From contig JADJWX010000007.1 in assembly GCA_016716135.1 (NCBI GenBank), positions 390,001-415,587 of the forward strand: a stretch of 25,587 nucleotides of DNA, given 5' to 3'. The notes beneath the pieces were generated by a model. That model saw only the letters and a program-made list of their open reading frames with translations, did not search any database and was not told the DNA's origin. This DNA comes from Lewinellaceae bacterium (GTDB lineage Bacteria > Bacteroidota > Bacteroidia > Chitinophagales > Saprospiraceae). The position numbers were made by a program, and so were the translations under genes. Below, one piece after another: positions 1-7,731 of the stretch (position 1 is the first letter of the stretch; every line of letters starts with the position of its first letter).

Positions 1-3000
1 GGTACATAGAGGTGTTCCCCAGTTCCGTAAGCGAACCCAACCAATTCGGGCTGAAGTACTCCGCAAAGCCGGCCTGCGATTTGATCAGGTCATTTTCCGG
101 ATGTTGCAACGAAGCCAGTGCCGGGTCCAATGCAGCATCCGGGAAAACCAGGTTGAACGATATCCAGTTCCAACCCGTCTGCAACGGAATTTCGCGCTGC
201 ACCAGGCTGTTGGTGTGCAACAAGGTTGGAACGCCCGTCGAGCCCACTACCCCATCGGCATCAAAACTAAACTGCTCAATAATCTGGCTGTAAAGCAAGC
301 AGTCCGAAGCATCCCAAATTACCAGTTCTACCGGTTTGTCCTGATCGTCGTCGTTGGCGTACACGGTCAGGAAAGCGCGGTAATCATCAAGCGCCGGCAC
401 GTATTGCACATTGGCTTTTCCACGCAACTCCCCGTCGATGAATGCCGCTACAATGTCGGCCTCGTCTGTTGAAACAGTACCCTCAATGTCCAGTTTCACC
501 TGAAAGGTCATCGTTTGCGGGAACGCCGCCGGGTTAAAGGTCCAGTCCGGCGCCGGGCACAACACACGCAGGTTCAGGTTCACACGCTCGTCGCCCTGCG
601 CATTTTCAAAGTAAATCGTATCGCGATAGTTGCCCTGCGGGAGCGTTGCCCCGAAGGCGTACGTGATCGTCGCCACGCCTCCAGGTTGCAGGGAGCCCGC
701 GTTCGGGGTGATATTTACCCAATTGGGTGCGCCAACAACTTTATAGGAGGCAATACTCCCGCCGATATTCCGCAGTGTGCGCTGCACCGTTTTGGCTTCC
801 CCCTGAAACATCGTCACATCCAAATCGCCACCTTCCAAAACGAGTGGACTTCGGTTTACAAAAAACTCCCATTGGGTACCGGCAAAGTTGTTTCCGGCCA
901 AATCCTCTACGTTATTAACCTGAACACGCAGGATTTTTCCTTCGATAAACGCATTTGACACAGTGGGAACAACCACAATCTTATTGCCCAAACAGGAAAT
1001 CGTCGCATCAATCAACGCACCTGTTTCCGTATCGTACAAACCAATGGTGTTGTTACCCAAAATATCTGCCGGGAAAACCTTCAGGCAATTGATGTCCTCA
1101 TTAAAGGTAATACTGATCTCATCGCCTGGTGAAAGCACTCCGTCTGCCGGTTCAGGAAGGCCAAGCAACTCGGGCGGCGAACGTTCAATAGTGATCTGCA
1201 CAATATGGGAAATGCCCGGGTTCAGTCCGGTGGAACAGGTCGTAACTGCCCGGATTTCAAATTCACCGTCACTCAGGCCATCCGTGTTCCAGTCAATTCG
1301 TTGAAAAACCGGATCAAGAGAATCCCTTGGCGTTTCAGCAATATTGATCCAGGCGCCATTGGTATTGGCACGGCGATACTGGGTTCGGATGTACTCCAGA
1401 TCGGCGTCGTTTTCGTTGTAATCGACCAGCCGGATCGGCAAGATGACCGGATCTTGCGGCGTTAGTACAAAACCATTTTGCGGGTCATTGATATCGACCG
1501 GTGAACAAGGTTCGAGGAAATGTACGTCCAGTTTAACCGATTTATAAAATCGCGGGTCTATGGGCAAACCTGTTGCCGACGCATGCGCGACTTCACAATC
1601 CGAATACCAGGTGAGTTCCAGGCCTTCGTAGTCATAGGCTACGGGGCCGCGCTCGACGGTCACCGTCACAATTTGTCCAACGGCAAAGCCCACCACATAT
1701 GAAATCCCCTGTGTCAACGGCTGCCCGTTCACTTTTACAATGGCGCCCTGCGGGTTGGAGCCGTTTGCCATTTGCAACGTATAACTTCTGGTTTCAGCAC
1801 TTTGACTGATATTCCCCAGAATGAACGTAAACACTGCCGGTGCGTTTGCCGGAACATTGACCGCTACATTTTTATCTACAACAAGATCAACTTCATCGCG
1901 ATTTTGGGTTTTGGGCTCCCAGGGGCAGGAAGATGCCCCGCTAACGGTTTGAAAAACCGGCGTCCCGTATTTCTTGTCATTTTTGACATTGACGGAAAAA
2001 TAATCGCCAGTATCATCATCATCAAGCACGTAGCCCACTTTTACGGTGGATGACTGGTTGGAACCTTGTACTCCGGTTTCCGACGTAGTTATCTGGAGTA
2101 CCGCACCAACGGAAGCGCCAAGGCCTCCGATAAACCCGCCGCCGGTCGCCACAATTTTACCGGTATAAGTACTGTCGAACGTAAATGAAGTGGCTGAGGA
2201 CGAATCGTTCTGGAAATAATATTCGTATTTGACACCGGCATCAAACGAGAAGTTCCGATCAAACACCGCATCTTTTTTAAGCGTTTCGTTTTGCGTCAAA
2301 AATGATTTCCAGGTATTCAAAGACAAGGTGTCGTGCAGGGCTTCCAGATTCGGGATAAGCGTATTTTTAATAAAATACTCCGAATACAAATAAGTCGTTT
2401 CGAAACCGTCCGGGTGAATCATAAAACCGGTATCGAGTTGGAACATGCAGGTCGCTGTATCCAAAAGCACCAGGTCGGTAATCCCAAAGATCAGGTTCAT
2501 GGCTGTTCCCATATAGACATCACCGCCTTGTTCGCCGACAACATCGTCCTGGTCGGACGTTGAAATGCTCTCCGTTGTCGTAAGACATACTTCCTGTTGG
2601 GTAGAAGACACCTGTTTGCGGGACACGGTGAATTCATTTTCCGTTTCTGCCACCACTTCAACCTCATCCGATTTCCAAATGCCTACGCCAACACCCAGGT
2701 CAAATTTAGGCCCCAGGGAAATTTTACTGACCTCACCGCCGCCTTTATCCTCCACTGTTTCAAAGCTCCAGTTTTTACAAAATGTTTGCCCTTTTTCCAC
2801 GTAGGCGTAACTGTTGTCGCCAGGCGGGTCCCGCAAAATCAGAATTGGGAATGCCGGTGTCGTACTGGCAAAAGTTGTGGCACGTGGCCGCTCGCCGGTC
2901 ACCACCGCCTGCAGGGTTTCGGTGGTCGACCGACCGTCTACCATAGCCGTCACCTGGAGCAATTTTTCATGCGGGAACGTCAAATTCGGCGCACCGCCTT

Positions 3001-5824
3001 CCACCACCAGTTTATGTTTGCTGTCGAGGATCAGCGTATCATATTGGTCCTTGTCGGAAATATTGTTGTTTATCGTCAACAGGAAAGTATCCTGGTAGCA
3101 GCGTTCGCCATAGTAGTTTTCATATACCCTGACGTTGGTTGTTGCCTTCTCGTATTGCGGTATTTGTACAAAACCACACCCATTCACCGCAAAGGAGTCA
3201 ATTTGCACGCTCGGCTGGGCGTAATAGGTAAAATTAACGGTGTCGTTCTTCTCCGACAGATCGGTTTGCGTACCGCCGCTCAATTCGAAGAAATCCTTCA
3301 CCGACGGGTCATCATGGTCCACTACCGCTACCGACAGTTTCACAGGGGGCAAGCCGGTAAACAGATACCGGCCATCGGCGTTGTCGTCATGGCTGAGTTT
3401 GAGCGTATCGGAAAAACACTCGTCCAGCGTCGTCACCACAATTTTGGAGGTAAACCCGGTGGGAAGAATCGAATTGCGGCATTTGCCACCGGCCAGTTGG
3501 CCGCGCAAACTGCGTTTGGTAATGTCGCGAAACAAAATACCCGCCACCGGTGTATTCAACTTGCGCAGCTCCCAGAATGCCGGAGAAAACTGGTGGTTTT
3601 TATATTTCGGCGCTATCGTCACGTTAGTTCCCGGTTCAAAATCTGCGACGAATTTTCCATCGCTATCCGTGAAGATGCGCGGCGAAGCGGATTGCCCGTT
3701 CACCAGTATTTCCACACTGTCGGCATAACAAAGTGTGCCGTCGTAACGCACATAACCGGAAACCCGTACGGTACTCAGGTCGGTAAAATCGACCTGATCC
3801 ACACTGGTATTGGTACCGTTGAGCGTCAGCAGGCGCTTGTCGGGCTGAAATTCGTGTTCGGTAAAATCTTCAATGGCGGTAACATTGCTCCAGCTGGCGC
3901 CCTGGACCGAGCCAAAGCCCGTGCGGGCAACACCGATGTCTTCCAGCGCCGTACCCTGATTTTCATTGAGCGAAAACCAGGAGCGCAGCCCCGGCGTTTG
4001 GGCTTGCACACCGGTTGCAGCGTGCAGCTGAATTTGATCCAGGGTTAGCAAGGTGTCGTAGAAAGCAACTTCATCGATCAGGCCACTGAAAAACCGGTCG
4101 TTGTTACCACCGGAATTGCGTGCACCAAGTTGCCAGGCCGCGGGGTTCTGATATACGTTAAATGGAACTGTGAGCCAAGCACCGGCTGCTGCACCATTTT
4201 TAAATAAAACCATTGTACCGGAGGAAGTTTCAGACCAGAGTACCAAATGCTGATAGCCTGTACCCAGGGAGCCGAAATCATGCACCTCCGTTCCCAATTT
4301 TAAGTATATCGAACCATTGAGTACATATAATTCAAAATCGCCCGATTGCCTGGACAACAGCGTCCGCGGGGCGGGCGTAACTTCAAAATTATTGACGCGC
4401 AGCTCAACCGACCAGTAGGGAGCGCCCAAAAGAATGGAATCGGTCAGCAGCGCAGATTGCTCCTGCGCAGCGTTAAATTCCAGTGCATAATTGTTGTACA
4501 CTTTTTTCGACGGCGTAGCCGTAAACGTAGCGCCGTCGCCGTAATTGATCCCTTCGATCTTGTAAAAACCGGAGGCATCCGTCACGGCGCCATTCACCAC
4601 GTCGGGTCGATCATTCGCCCATTCCGCGCCGCAGAGGTAGGTGGTGAGCCGGTTTGGCGAAATATCGTAGGCTTTGGAGCCGATACCTTCGTCAAATTTC
4701 CAGTACGCCACCAGGCCATCGTAATCGGAGTTGACCGTACGGTTTTTATACTGGTTGATCTCCGTTTGTGAAAGTTGGCGATCGAAAATCCGGACATCAT
4801 CCAGTGTTCCATTAAACTCTCCGATATACAAGGGTTCATCCGGAACCGGAATGTAGGCGGCCGGGCGGCTTTGTACCAGTGTGCCATCCACATAAAACAG
4901 GACGGACGCTCCGTTGAAGGCGACAGCCACGTGGTGCCAGCCATCCGGGTCAGTGGGCAGCGCATAGATCATATAGGCATAACCGGGATTCCCATCCCCT
5001 ACCCCCAGACTGATCGCTTTTTGCCCATTCGAACTGCTGCCCATAATCCACCAGCCCTGTATTTTAGCAAAGTCGGCTTTCCGAAGGAAGGGTTTATTTA
5101 CCGGGTTGTCGCCTTGTTTGACCCAGCAACTGACCGTCCAGGCCATCGAATTCAACGCGGAATCGGGCTCGACAAAAGATTTGTCATCGTCTGTAAAAGT
5201 CAATGCTTTTCCGAGTGTGGGAGTAAGCGTGATGGCGGCATCCACCACGGGGTTGCCACTGAGTGTTCTGACTTGCCCGGTAACAACGCCGTTGGGATTC
5301 AAAAAGCCCAAACTGTTGCCGCGAAAGCCCTCCCCGGCCGGATTCACACCGGCTATTTCATAGGTGTAAAACACGCCGGCCTGCACATTGAAGTCGATGT
5401 ACTTGCGGATTTCCTTATCCACATGATCGATAAAAGCGCCGTCGCGGTAAATATTAAAACCGCCTTCGGAGGACGGGCTCAGCGCATCCACAACCCAGTT
5501 CACCTCAATACGATCTTTCAGATCGCCTTCGGAAGCAAACACCAACGGCGCGGAAGGCGGCAGCAGGAAGCGGCTGTAAAAACCGGCAGCGCCCTGAAAG
5601 GACCCGAAAAAGCCGCCGATGAATGGTTCGCCCAACGAACCTGTGAGGTTGTACTTACTGTTTATGGCATTGGTCAAACTACCGTAATTGCCGGAAACTG
5701 ATCCGGAATATGAATCGGTTGTTGAGACCGTCCCATTGCTGCAGTTGACATTTTGAGCCTGCAAGGGTAGCCCCAAACACCCCATGCCCAACAGGAGCAG
5801 GAATACTCGAATATGCTGGTTCAT
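1..5824 (-). CDS. Giant secreted multi-domain LamG protein, 3' end beyond the window
   Basis: One minus-strand frame is open from an ATG at 5824 to the left edge, about 1941 codons with no stop, so the C-terminus is missing. It starts with a clear Sec signal peptide (MNQHIRVFLLLLGMGCLG..., cleavage near LQAQ). A fibronectin-III-like stretch follows at about residues 89-170, then a carboxypeptidase-regulatory-like segment (about 181-205). Two LamG/concanavalin-like domains lie at about 205-360 and 443-598, each with the WHHVAVAF / YVDG or YQHLVLW / FKNG pattern and an LDDVRIF / IDEVAFY ending. Further regulatory-like beta segments follow, then an Asp-rich part near residue 1265 (DDDDTGDYFSV), an SbsA-like Big_5 domain (about 1547-1655) and a BACON-like Ig segment. 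The last visible part, GWNWISFNLVFPD, is a pattern I associate with large Bacteroidota secreted proteins. A T9SS sorting domain beyond the edge is inferred. Likely surface adhesin or glycan binding; true substrate unknown. Confidence 0.85.
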   Translation of the reverse strand, partial: MNQHIRVFLLLLGMGCLGLPLQAQNVNCSNGTVSTTDSYSGSVSGNYGSLTNAINSKYNLTGSLGEPFIGGFFGSFQGAAGFYSRFLLPPSAPLVFASEGDLKDRIEVNWVVDALSPSSEGGFNIYRDGAFIDHVDKEIRKYIDFNVQAGVFYTYEIAGVNPAGEGFRGNSLGFLNPNGVVTGQVRTLSGNPVVDAAITLTPTLGKALTFTDDDKSFVEPDSALNSMAWTVSCWVKQGDNPVNKPFLRKADFAKIQGWWIMGSSSNGQKAISLGVGDGNPGYAYMIYALPTDPDGWHHVAVAFNGASVLFYVDGTLVQSRPAAYIPVPDEPLYIGEFNGTLDDVRIFDRQLSQTEINQYKNRTVNSDYDGLVAYWKFDEGIGSKAYDISPNRLTTYLCGAEWANDRPDVVNGAVTDASGFYKIEGINYGDGATFTATPSKKVYNNYALEFNAAQEQSALLTDSILLGAPYWSVELRVNNFEVTPAPRTLLSRQSGDFELYVLNGSIYLKLGTEVHDFGSLGTGYQHLVLWSETSSGTMVLFKNGAAAGAWLTVPFNVYQNPAAWQLGARNSGGNNDRFFSGLIDEVAFYDTLLTLDQIQLHAATGVQAQTPGLRSWFSLNENQGTALEDIGVARTGFGSVQGASWSNVTAIEDFTEHEFQPDKRLLTLNGTNTSVDQVDFTDLSTVRVSGYVRYDGTLCYADSVEILVNGQSASPRIFTDSDGKFVADFEPGTNVTIAPKYKNHQFSPAFWELRKLNTPVAGILFRDITKRSLRGQLAGGKCRNSILPTGFTSKIVVTTLDECFSDTLKLSHDDNADGRYLFTGLPPVKLSVAVVDHDDPSVKDFFELSGGTQTDLSEKNDTVNFTYYAQPSVQIDSFAVNGCGFVQIPQYEKATTNVRVYENYYGERCYQDTFLLTINNNISDKDQYDTLILDSKHKLVVEGGAPNLTFPHEKLLQVTAMVDGRSTTETLQAVVTGERPRATTFASTTPAFPILILRDPPGDNSYAYVEKGQTFCKNWSFETVEDKGGGEVSKISLGPKFDLGVGVGIWKSDEVEVVAETENEFTVSRKQVSSTQQEVCLTTTESISTSDQDDVVGEQGGDVYMGTAMNLIFGITDLVLLDTATCMFQLDTGFMIHPDGFETTYLYSEYFIKNTLIPNLEALHDTLSLNTWKSFLTQNETLKKDAVFDRNFSFDAGVKYEYYFQNDSSSATSFTFDSTYTGKIVATGGGFIGGLGASVGAVLQITTSETGVQGSNQSSTVKVGYVLDDDDTGDYFSVNVKNDKKYGTPVFQTVSGASSCPWEPKTQNRDEVDLVVDKNVAVNVPANAPAVFTFILGNISQSAETRSYTLQMANGSNPQGAIVKVNGQPLTQGISYVVGFAVGQIVTVTVERGPVAYDYEGLELTWYSDCEVAHASATGLPIDPRFYKSVKLDVHFLEPCSPVDINDPQNGFVLTPQDPVILPIRLVDYNENDADLEYIRTQYRRANTNGAWINIAETPRDSLDPVFQRIDWNTDGLSDGEFEIRAVTTCSTGLNPGISHIVQITIERSPPELLGLPEPADGVLSPGDEISITFNEDINCLKVFPADILGNNTIGLYDTETGALIDATISCLGNKIVVVPTVSNAFIEGKILRVQVNNVEDLAGNNFAGTQWEFFVNRSPLVLEGGDLDVTMFQGEAKTVQRTLRNIGGSIASYKVVGAPNWVNITPNAGSLQPGGVATITYAFGATLPQGNYRDTIYFENAQGDERVNLNLRVLCPAPDWTFNPAAFPQTMTFQVKLDIEGTVSTDEADIVAAFIDGELRGKANVQYVPALDDYRAFLTVYANDDDQDKPVELVIWDASDCLLYSQIIEQFSFDADGVVGSTGVPTLLHTNSLVQREIPLQTGWNWISFNLVFPDAALDPALASLQHPENDLIKSQAGFAEYFSPNWLGSLTELGNTSMY

Positions 5825-5876
5825 AATTTTTATTTTTTATGGTGGATAAATGAATGTGTGTGCATACGCCGGTAAA

Positions 5877-7097
5877 CTACCGGACATATACCTCTACATT
5901 ACCCACAGCAATTCGCTCCCCTGCTTCATTAACCGCAGAGGTAAAATAAACGCCAACGCTGTTGCCGGTAAAATTGCTCAGTATCATCTCCCCGTGAAAG
6001 GGGAAGAAGGTTCCAACACCATTGGCACTCCATCTTAGAGACTCGTCATTCCCCAGCGAAAAACCTGCGAAAATTGACTCATTATCCCAAAAATCTGCCC
6101 CCCAGGCAATTACCGTAAACTCCACTTTGACCTGGCTATGTGGAATACCAGTCAGGTCATAAGTTTTACGCATCTTACCGTTAGCCGTCGGTGCCTGGTA
6201 GTATCCCTGATTGAGTGCATTATTGGCCAGGTTCCCGATTTCAAAAAGTTTTTGGCTAAACAAATCGCCGGTAACCGGCACCCAGCCATTCCGGTCGCCA
6301 TTTTCAAAATCATCCGTTTCGACCAGCACCCAGTCACGGTTGCCATTGTACACAACGGCCCCGCCTTTGCTCAGGTTGACATTCCCCGGCGTACCGGCAT
6401 TCCCGACCGTCAGCTCGCCGCTTACCGATTGGTTCCCGGTGACGGCGACATTGTTGGCAGTGACTTCCAGTTTTTCAACATTGTTCACGAAAACGGACAG
6501 CTCGCCGTCGGCAGTGGAAAACAGGCCGCTGTCCTTGTCGTTGTCGAACGCGAAGCCGTTGTTCGAGTCGCCATTGGCGCCGGGAGCACCGCTGCGCGCC
6601 AGCACACCGCCAGTGACCAGCAGGGTATGCGTGGGCGAAACAGCCGAGCCGCCGACAACCAGTTTGCCGGACGTGGCAATTTCATCCGCCTTCACCAGGC
6701 CCGCGCTGGGAAACTGGTTGGATTGCCCGATGAGCGACAAGGCATACGGCGCCGAGGTAAGCCGCAAACGGGGCGACAGTTCCGGCGTGCTGCCAATTTT
6801 CACACCGAGGTAGTACACTTCGTTAAACGAAACATTGAGCGGATTGGCAGAACCAAGCAGCACGGAGTATATGCCGCTGCTGACTTCCACATCGGTTTGG
6901 GTCTCGGACCAAATTGCAGTCCCGCCCTGCTCGACATTGTATAAGTTGAACGTGATGGAATATTCGCCATCGTCCACGGCAACGCCGTTTGATTTTTTTA
7001 GTATGCCCTGAAAGCTAAGTGTAGCCTGGGCGGACAATTCGCCGGCATAAACCAGAAAACAAAAAAGTGAGATGCTGAAAATGCGCAGTGTCTTCAT
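5877..7097 (-). CDS. Exported protein with tail-fibre/S74-like N-terminal region
   Basis: A 406-aa protein starting at ATG 7097, chosen because it begins a typical signal peptide (MKTLRIFSISLFCFLVYAGE..., cleavage after LSAQ). The same frame can be extended upstream to a TTG at 7214, but that adds 39 residues in front of the signal peptide. The mature N-terminus (FQGILKKSNGVAVDDGEYS...) continues to LRLTSAPYALSL. This module (FQG-x-L, FNLYN, YYLGVKIG, PRLRLTSAPYAL) recurs in Bacteroidota and Myxococcota surface proteins. A phage-tail-fibre-like stretch follows (about residues 200-260, DSGLFSTADGELSVFVNNVEKLEV). The C-terminal 130 residues look like a beta-sandwich. I see no S74 peptidase end. 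The stop lies 52 bp upstream of the giant LamG gene on the same strand, so the two are probably one transcript. Function is unknown; a surface or structural role is inferred. Confidence 0.8.
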   Translation of the reverse strand: MKTLRIFSISLFCFLVYAGELSAQATLSFQGILKKSNGVAVDDGEYSITFNLYNVEQGGTAIWSETQTDVEVSSGIYSVLLGSANPLNVSFNEVYYLGVKIGSTPELSPRLRLTSAPYALSLIGQSNQFPSAGLVKADEIATSGKLVVGGSAVSPTHTLLVTGGVLARSGAPGANGDSNNGFAFDNDKDSGLFSTADGELSVFVNNVEKLEVTANNVAVTGNQSVSGELTVGNAGTPGNVNLSKGGAVVYNGNRDWVLVETDDFENGDRNGWVPVTGDLFSQKLFEIGNLANNALNQGYYQAPTANGKMRKTYDLTGIPHSQVKVEFTVIAWGADFWDNESIFAGFSLGNDESLRWSANGVGTFFPFHGEMILSNFTGNSVGVYFTSAVNEAGERIAVGNVEVYVR

Positions 7098-7251
7098 CGT
7101 TAAGATGTTTAAAAGTGAAGTAGTGATAAAAAAATCCAGAACCGGAAGGAGGAGAGATTTGCCCTGAAAAACCGGGCGTATCGTTGCACGGCTCAAAGAT
7201 GGAAGCACTGGCAAAAAGGCCTTCGCACTATTGTAACAAATAGGTGGACTA

Positions 7252-7269
7252 TTGTAACAGGCGTTACAA
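7252..7269. promoter_or_regulatory. Operator-like palindrome TTGTAAC-N4-GTTACAA (copy 1)
   Basis: A perfect 7+7 inverted repeat with spacer AGGC. A further direct half-site TTGTAAC lies at 7231-7237. It sits about 155-170 bp upstream of the exported-protein start at 7097. The geometry fits a dimeric regulator, but I cannot name one; the link to the gene is inferred. Confidence 0.35.
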
Positions 7270-7330
7270 ACCGCTAATTTTCAGAGCATTAAAAATATTT
7301 GGAGTCCAAGTGAAGGGGTGACTTGCAGTC

Positions 7331-7520
7331 TACTGTCGTCAACTTAAGATATTTGGGTGGGTGTACACTTTTGACTTTTCAAATTAGACTTTAGACTTTT
7401 GACTTAAAAGGAACTTCCCGAACTGATATTGCTCTTAAAAAAGTCAAAAGTTCAATTTGAAAAGTCAAATTTGAAAAGTGTCCACCTCCTCTGATTTCTT
7501 AAATTGACGACATTAGACTG
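7331..7520. mobile_element. MITE-like foldback element inserted in repeat unit 1
   Basis: Compared with unit 2, this stretch is extra. It is flanked on both sides by GCAGTC (7325-7330 and 7521-7526), which could be a 6-bp target duplication. The ends are inverted repeats: 7326-7349 pairs with 7497-7520 with 2 mismatches in 24 (shared core TGTCGTCAA). The inner part is also roughly self-complementary, with AAAGTC/GACTTT words on both arms, so the element could fold into one long hairpin. It has no open frame of useful size, so any movement would need a transposase from elsewhere. Because the inverted repeats run 5 bases into GCAGTC, the exact ends are ambiguous (190 bp with a 6-bp duplication, or 195 bp). 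The family is not recognised. Confidence 0.6.
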
Positions 7521-7570
7521 GCAGTCACCCCCTCACTATCAAGGCACTATTGTAACAAATAGGTGGACCA

Positions 7571-7588
7571 TTGTAACAGGTGTTACAA
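7571..7588. promoter_or_regulatory. Operator-like palindrome TTGTAAC-N4-GTTACAA (copy 2)
   Basis: The same palindrome as at 7252-7269. Both arms are conserved exactly, while the spacer differs by one base (AGGT against AGGC). An additional half-site lies at 7550-7556. Conservation of the arms between diverged repeat copies gives mild support for a binding site. Confidence 0.35.
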
Positions 7589-7627
7589 ACCGCAAACTTT
7601 CAGAGCATTAAAAATATTGGGAGTCCA

Positions 7628-7660
7628 AGCGAAGGGGTGACTTGCAGTCACCCCTTCGCT
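7628..7660. repeat. Perfect 15-bp hairpin at the end of unit 2
   Basis: The arms AGCGAAGGGGTGACT and AGTCACCCCTTCGCT are perfectly complementary around a 3-base loop (TGC). No T-run follows on either strand, so this does not look like an intrinsic terminator. It resembles a REP-type palindrome. The same stem in unit 1 is split by the foldback element. Confidence 0.7.
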
Positions 7661-7731
7661 ATCAAGGCACCGCCTTACTACCAGCCCGAAAGGAAAACAG
7701 GAGAAATCTGTTGGATCGTGTTAAATGGCTC

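Larger units (their letters stand above)
7225..7543. repeat. Tandem repeat unit 1 (interrupted by a foldback element)
   Basis: Positions 7225-7330 match 7544-7649 without gaps, with 6 mismatches in 106 bases by direct comparison. Positions 7521-7543 match the remainder of unit 2 (7644-7666). Unit 1 is therefore the same 123-bp sequence as unit 2, split by an insertion. The unit holds three TTGTAAC/GTTACAA half-sites and half of a strong hairpin. It lies between the 3' end of the HTCS gene and the 5' end of the exported-protein gene at 7097. Confidence 0.85.
7544..7666. repeat. Tandem repeat unit 2 (intact, 123 bp)
   Basis: This is the uninterrupted copy of the unit, directly abutting unit 1; another GCAC follows at 7667. 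It contains the palindrome at 7571-7588 and an intact 15-bp perfect hairpin at 7628-7660. No coding sequence is apparent in it on either strand. Confidence 0.85.

Noticed and set aside
2597..4048. Long plus-strand open frame (483 codons) opposite the LamG gene
   Set aside because: It is codon-aligned antisense to the giant LamG gene, whose minus-strand product has a signal peptide and recognisable domains. The plus-strand product is rich in Arg and His with no motif.
4775..5701. Plus-strand open frame of 308 codons
   Set aside because: Same antisense, codon-aligned shadow of the LamG gene; no domain, no start context.
7098..7214. Upstream TTG start for the exported protein
   Set aside because: The extra 39 residues precede a perfect signal peptide beginning at ATG 7097.
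7628..7660. Intrinsic terminator for the HTCS gene
   Set aside because: The stem is strong, but no T-run follows on either strand.
7225..7670. CRISPR array
   Set aside because: Only two long repeat units with no regular short repeats or unique spacers, and no cas genes in the window.
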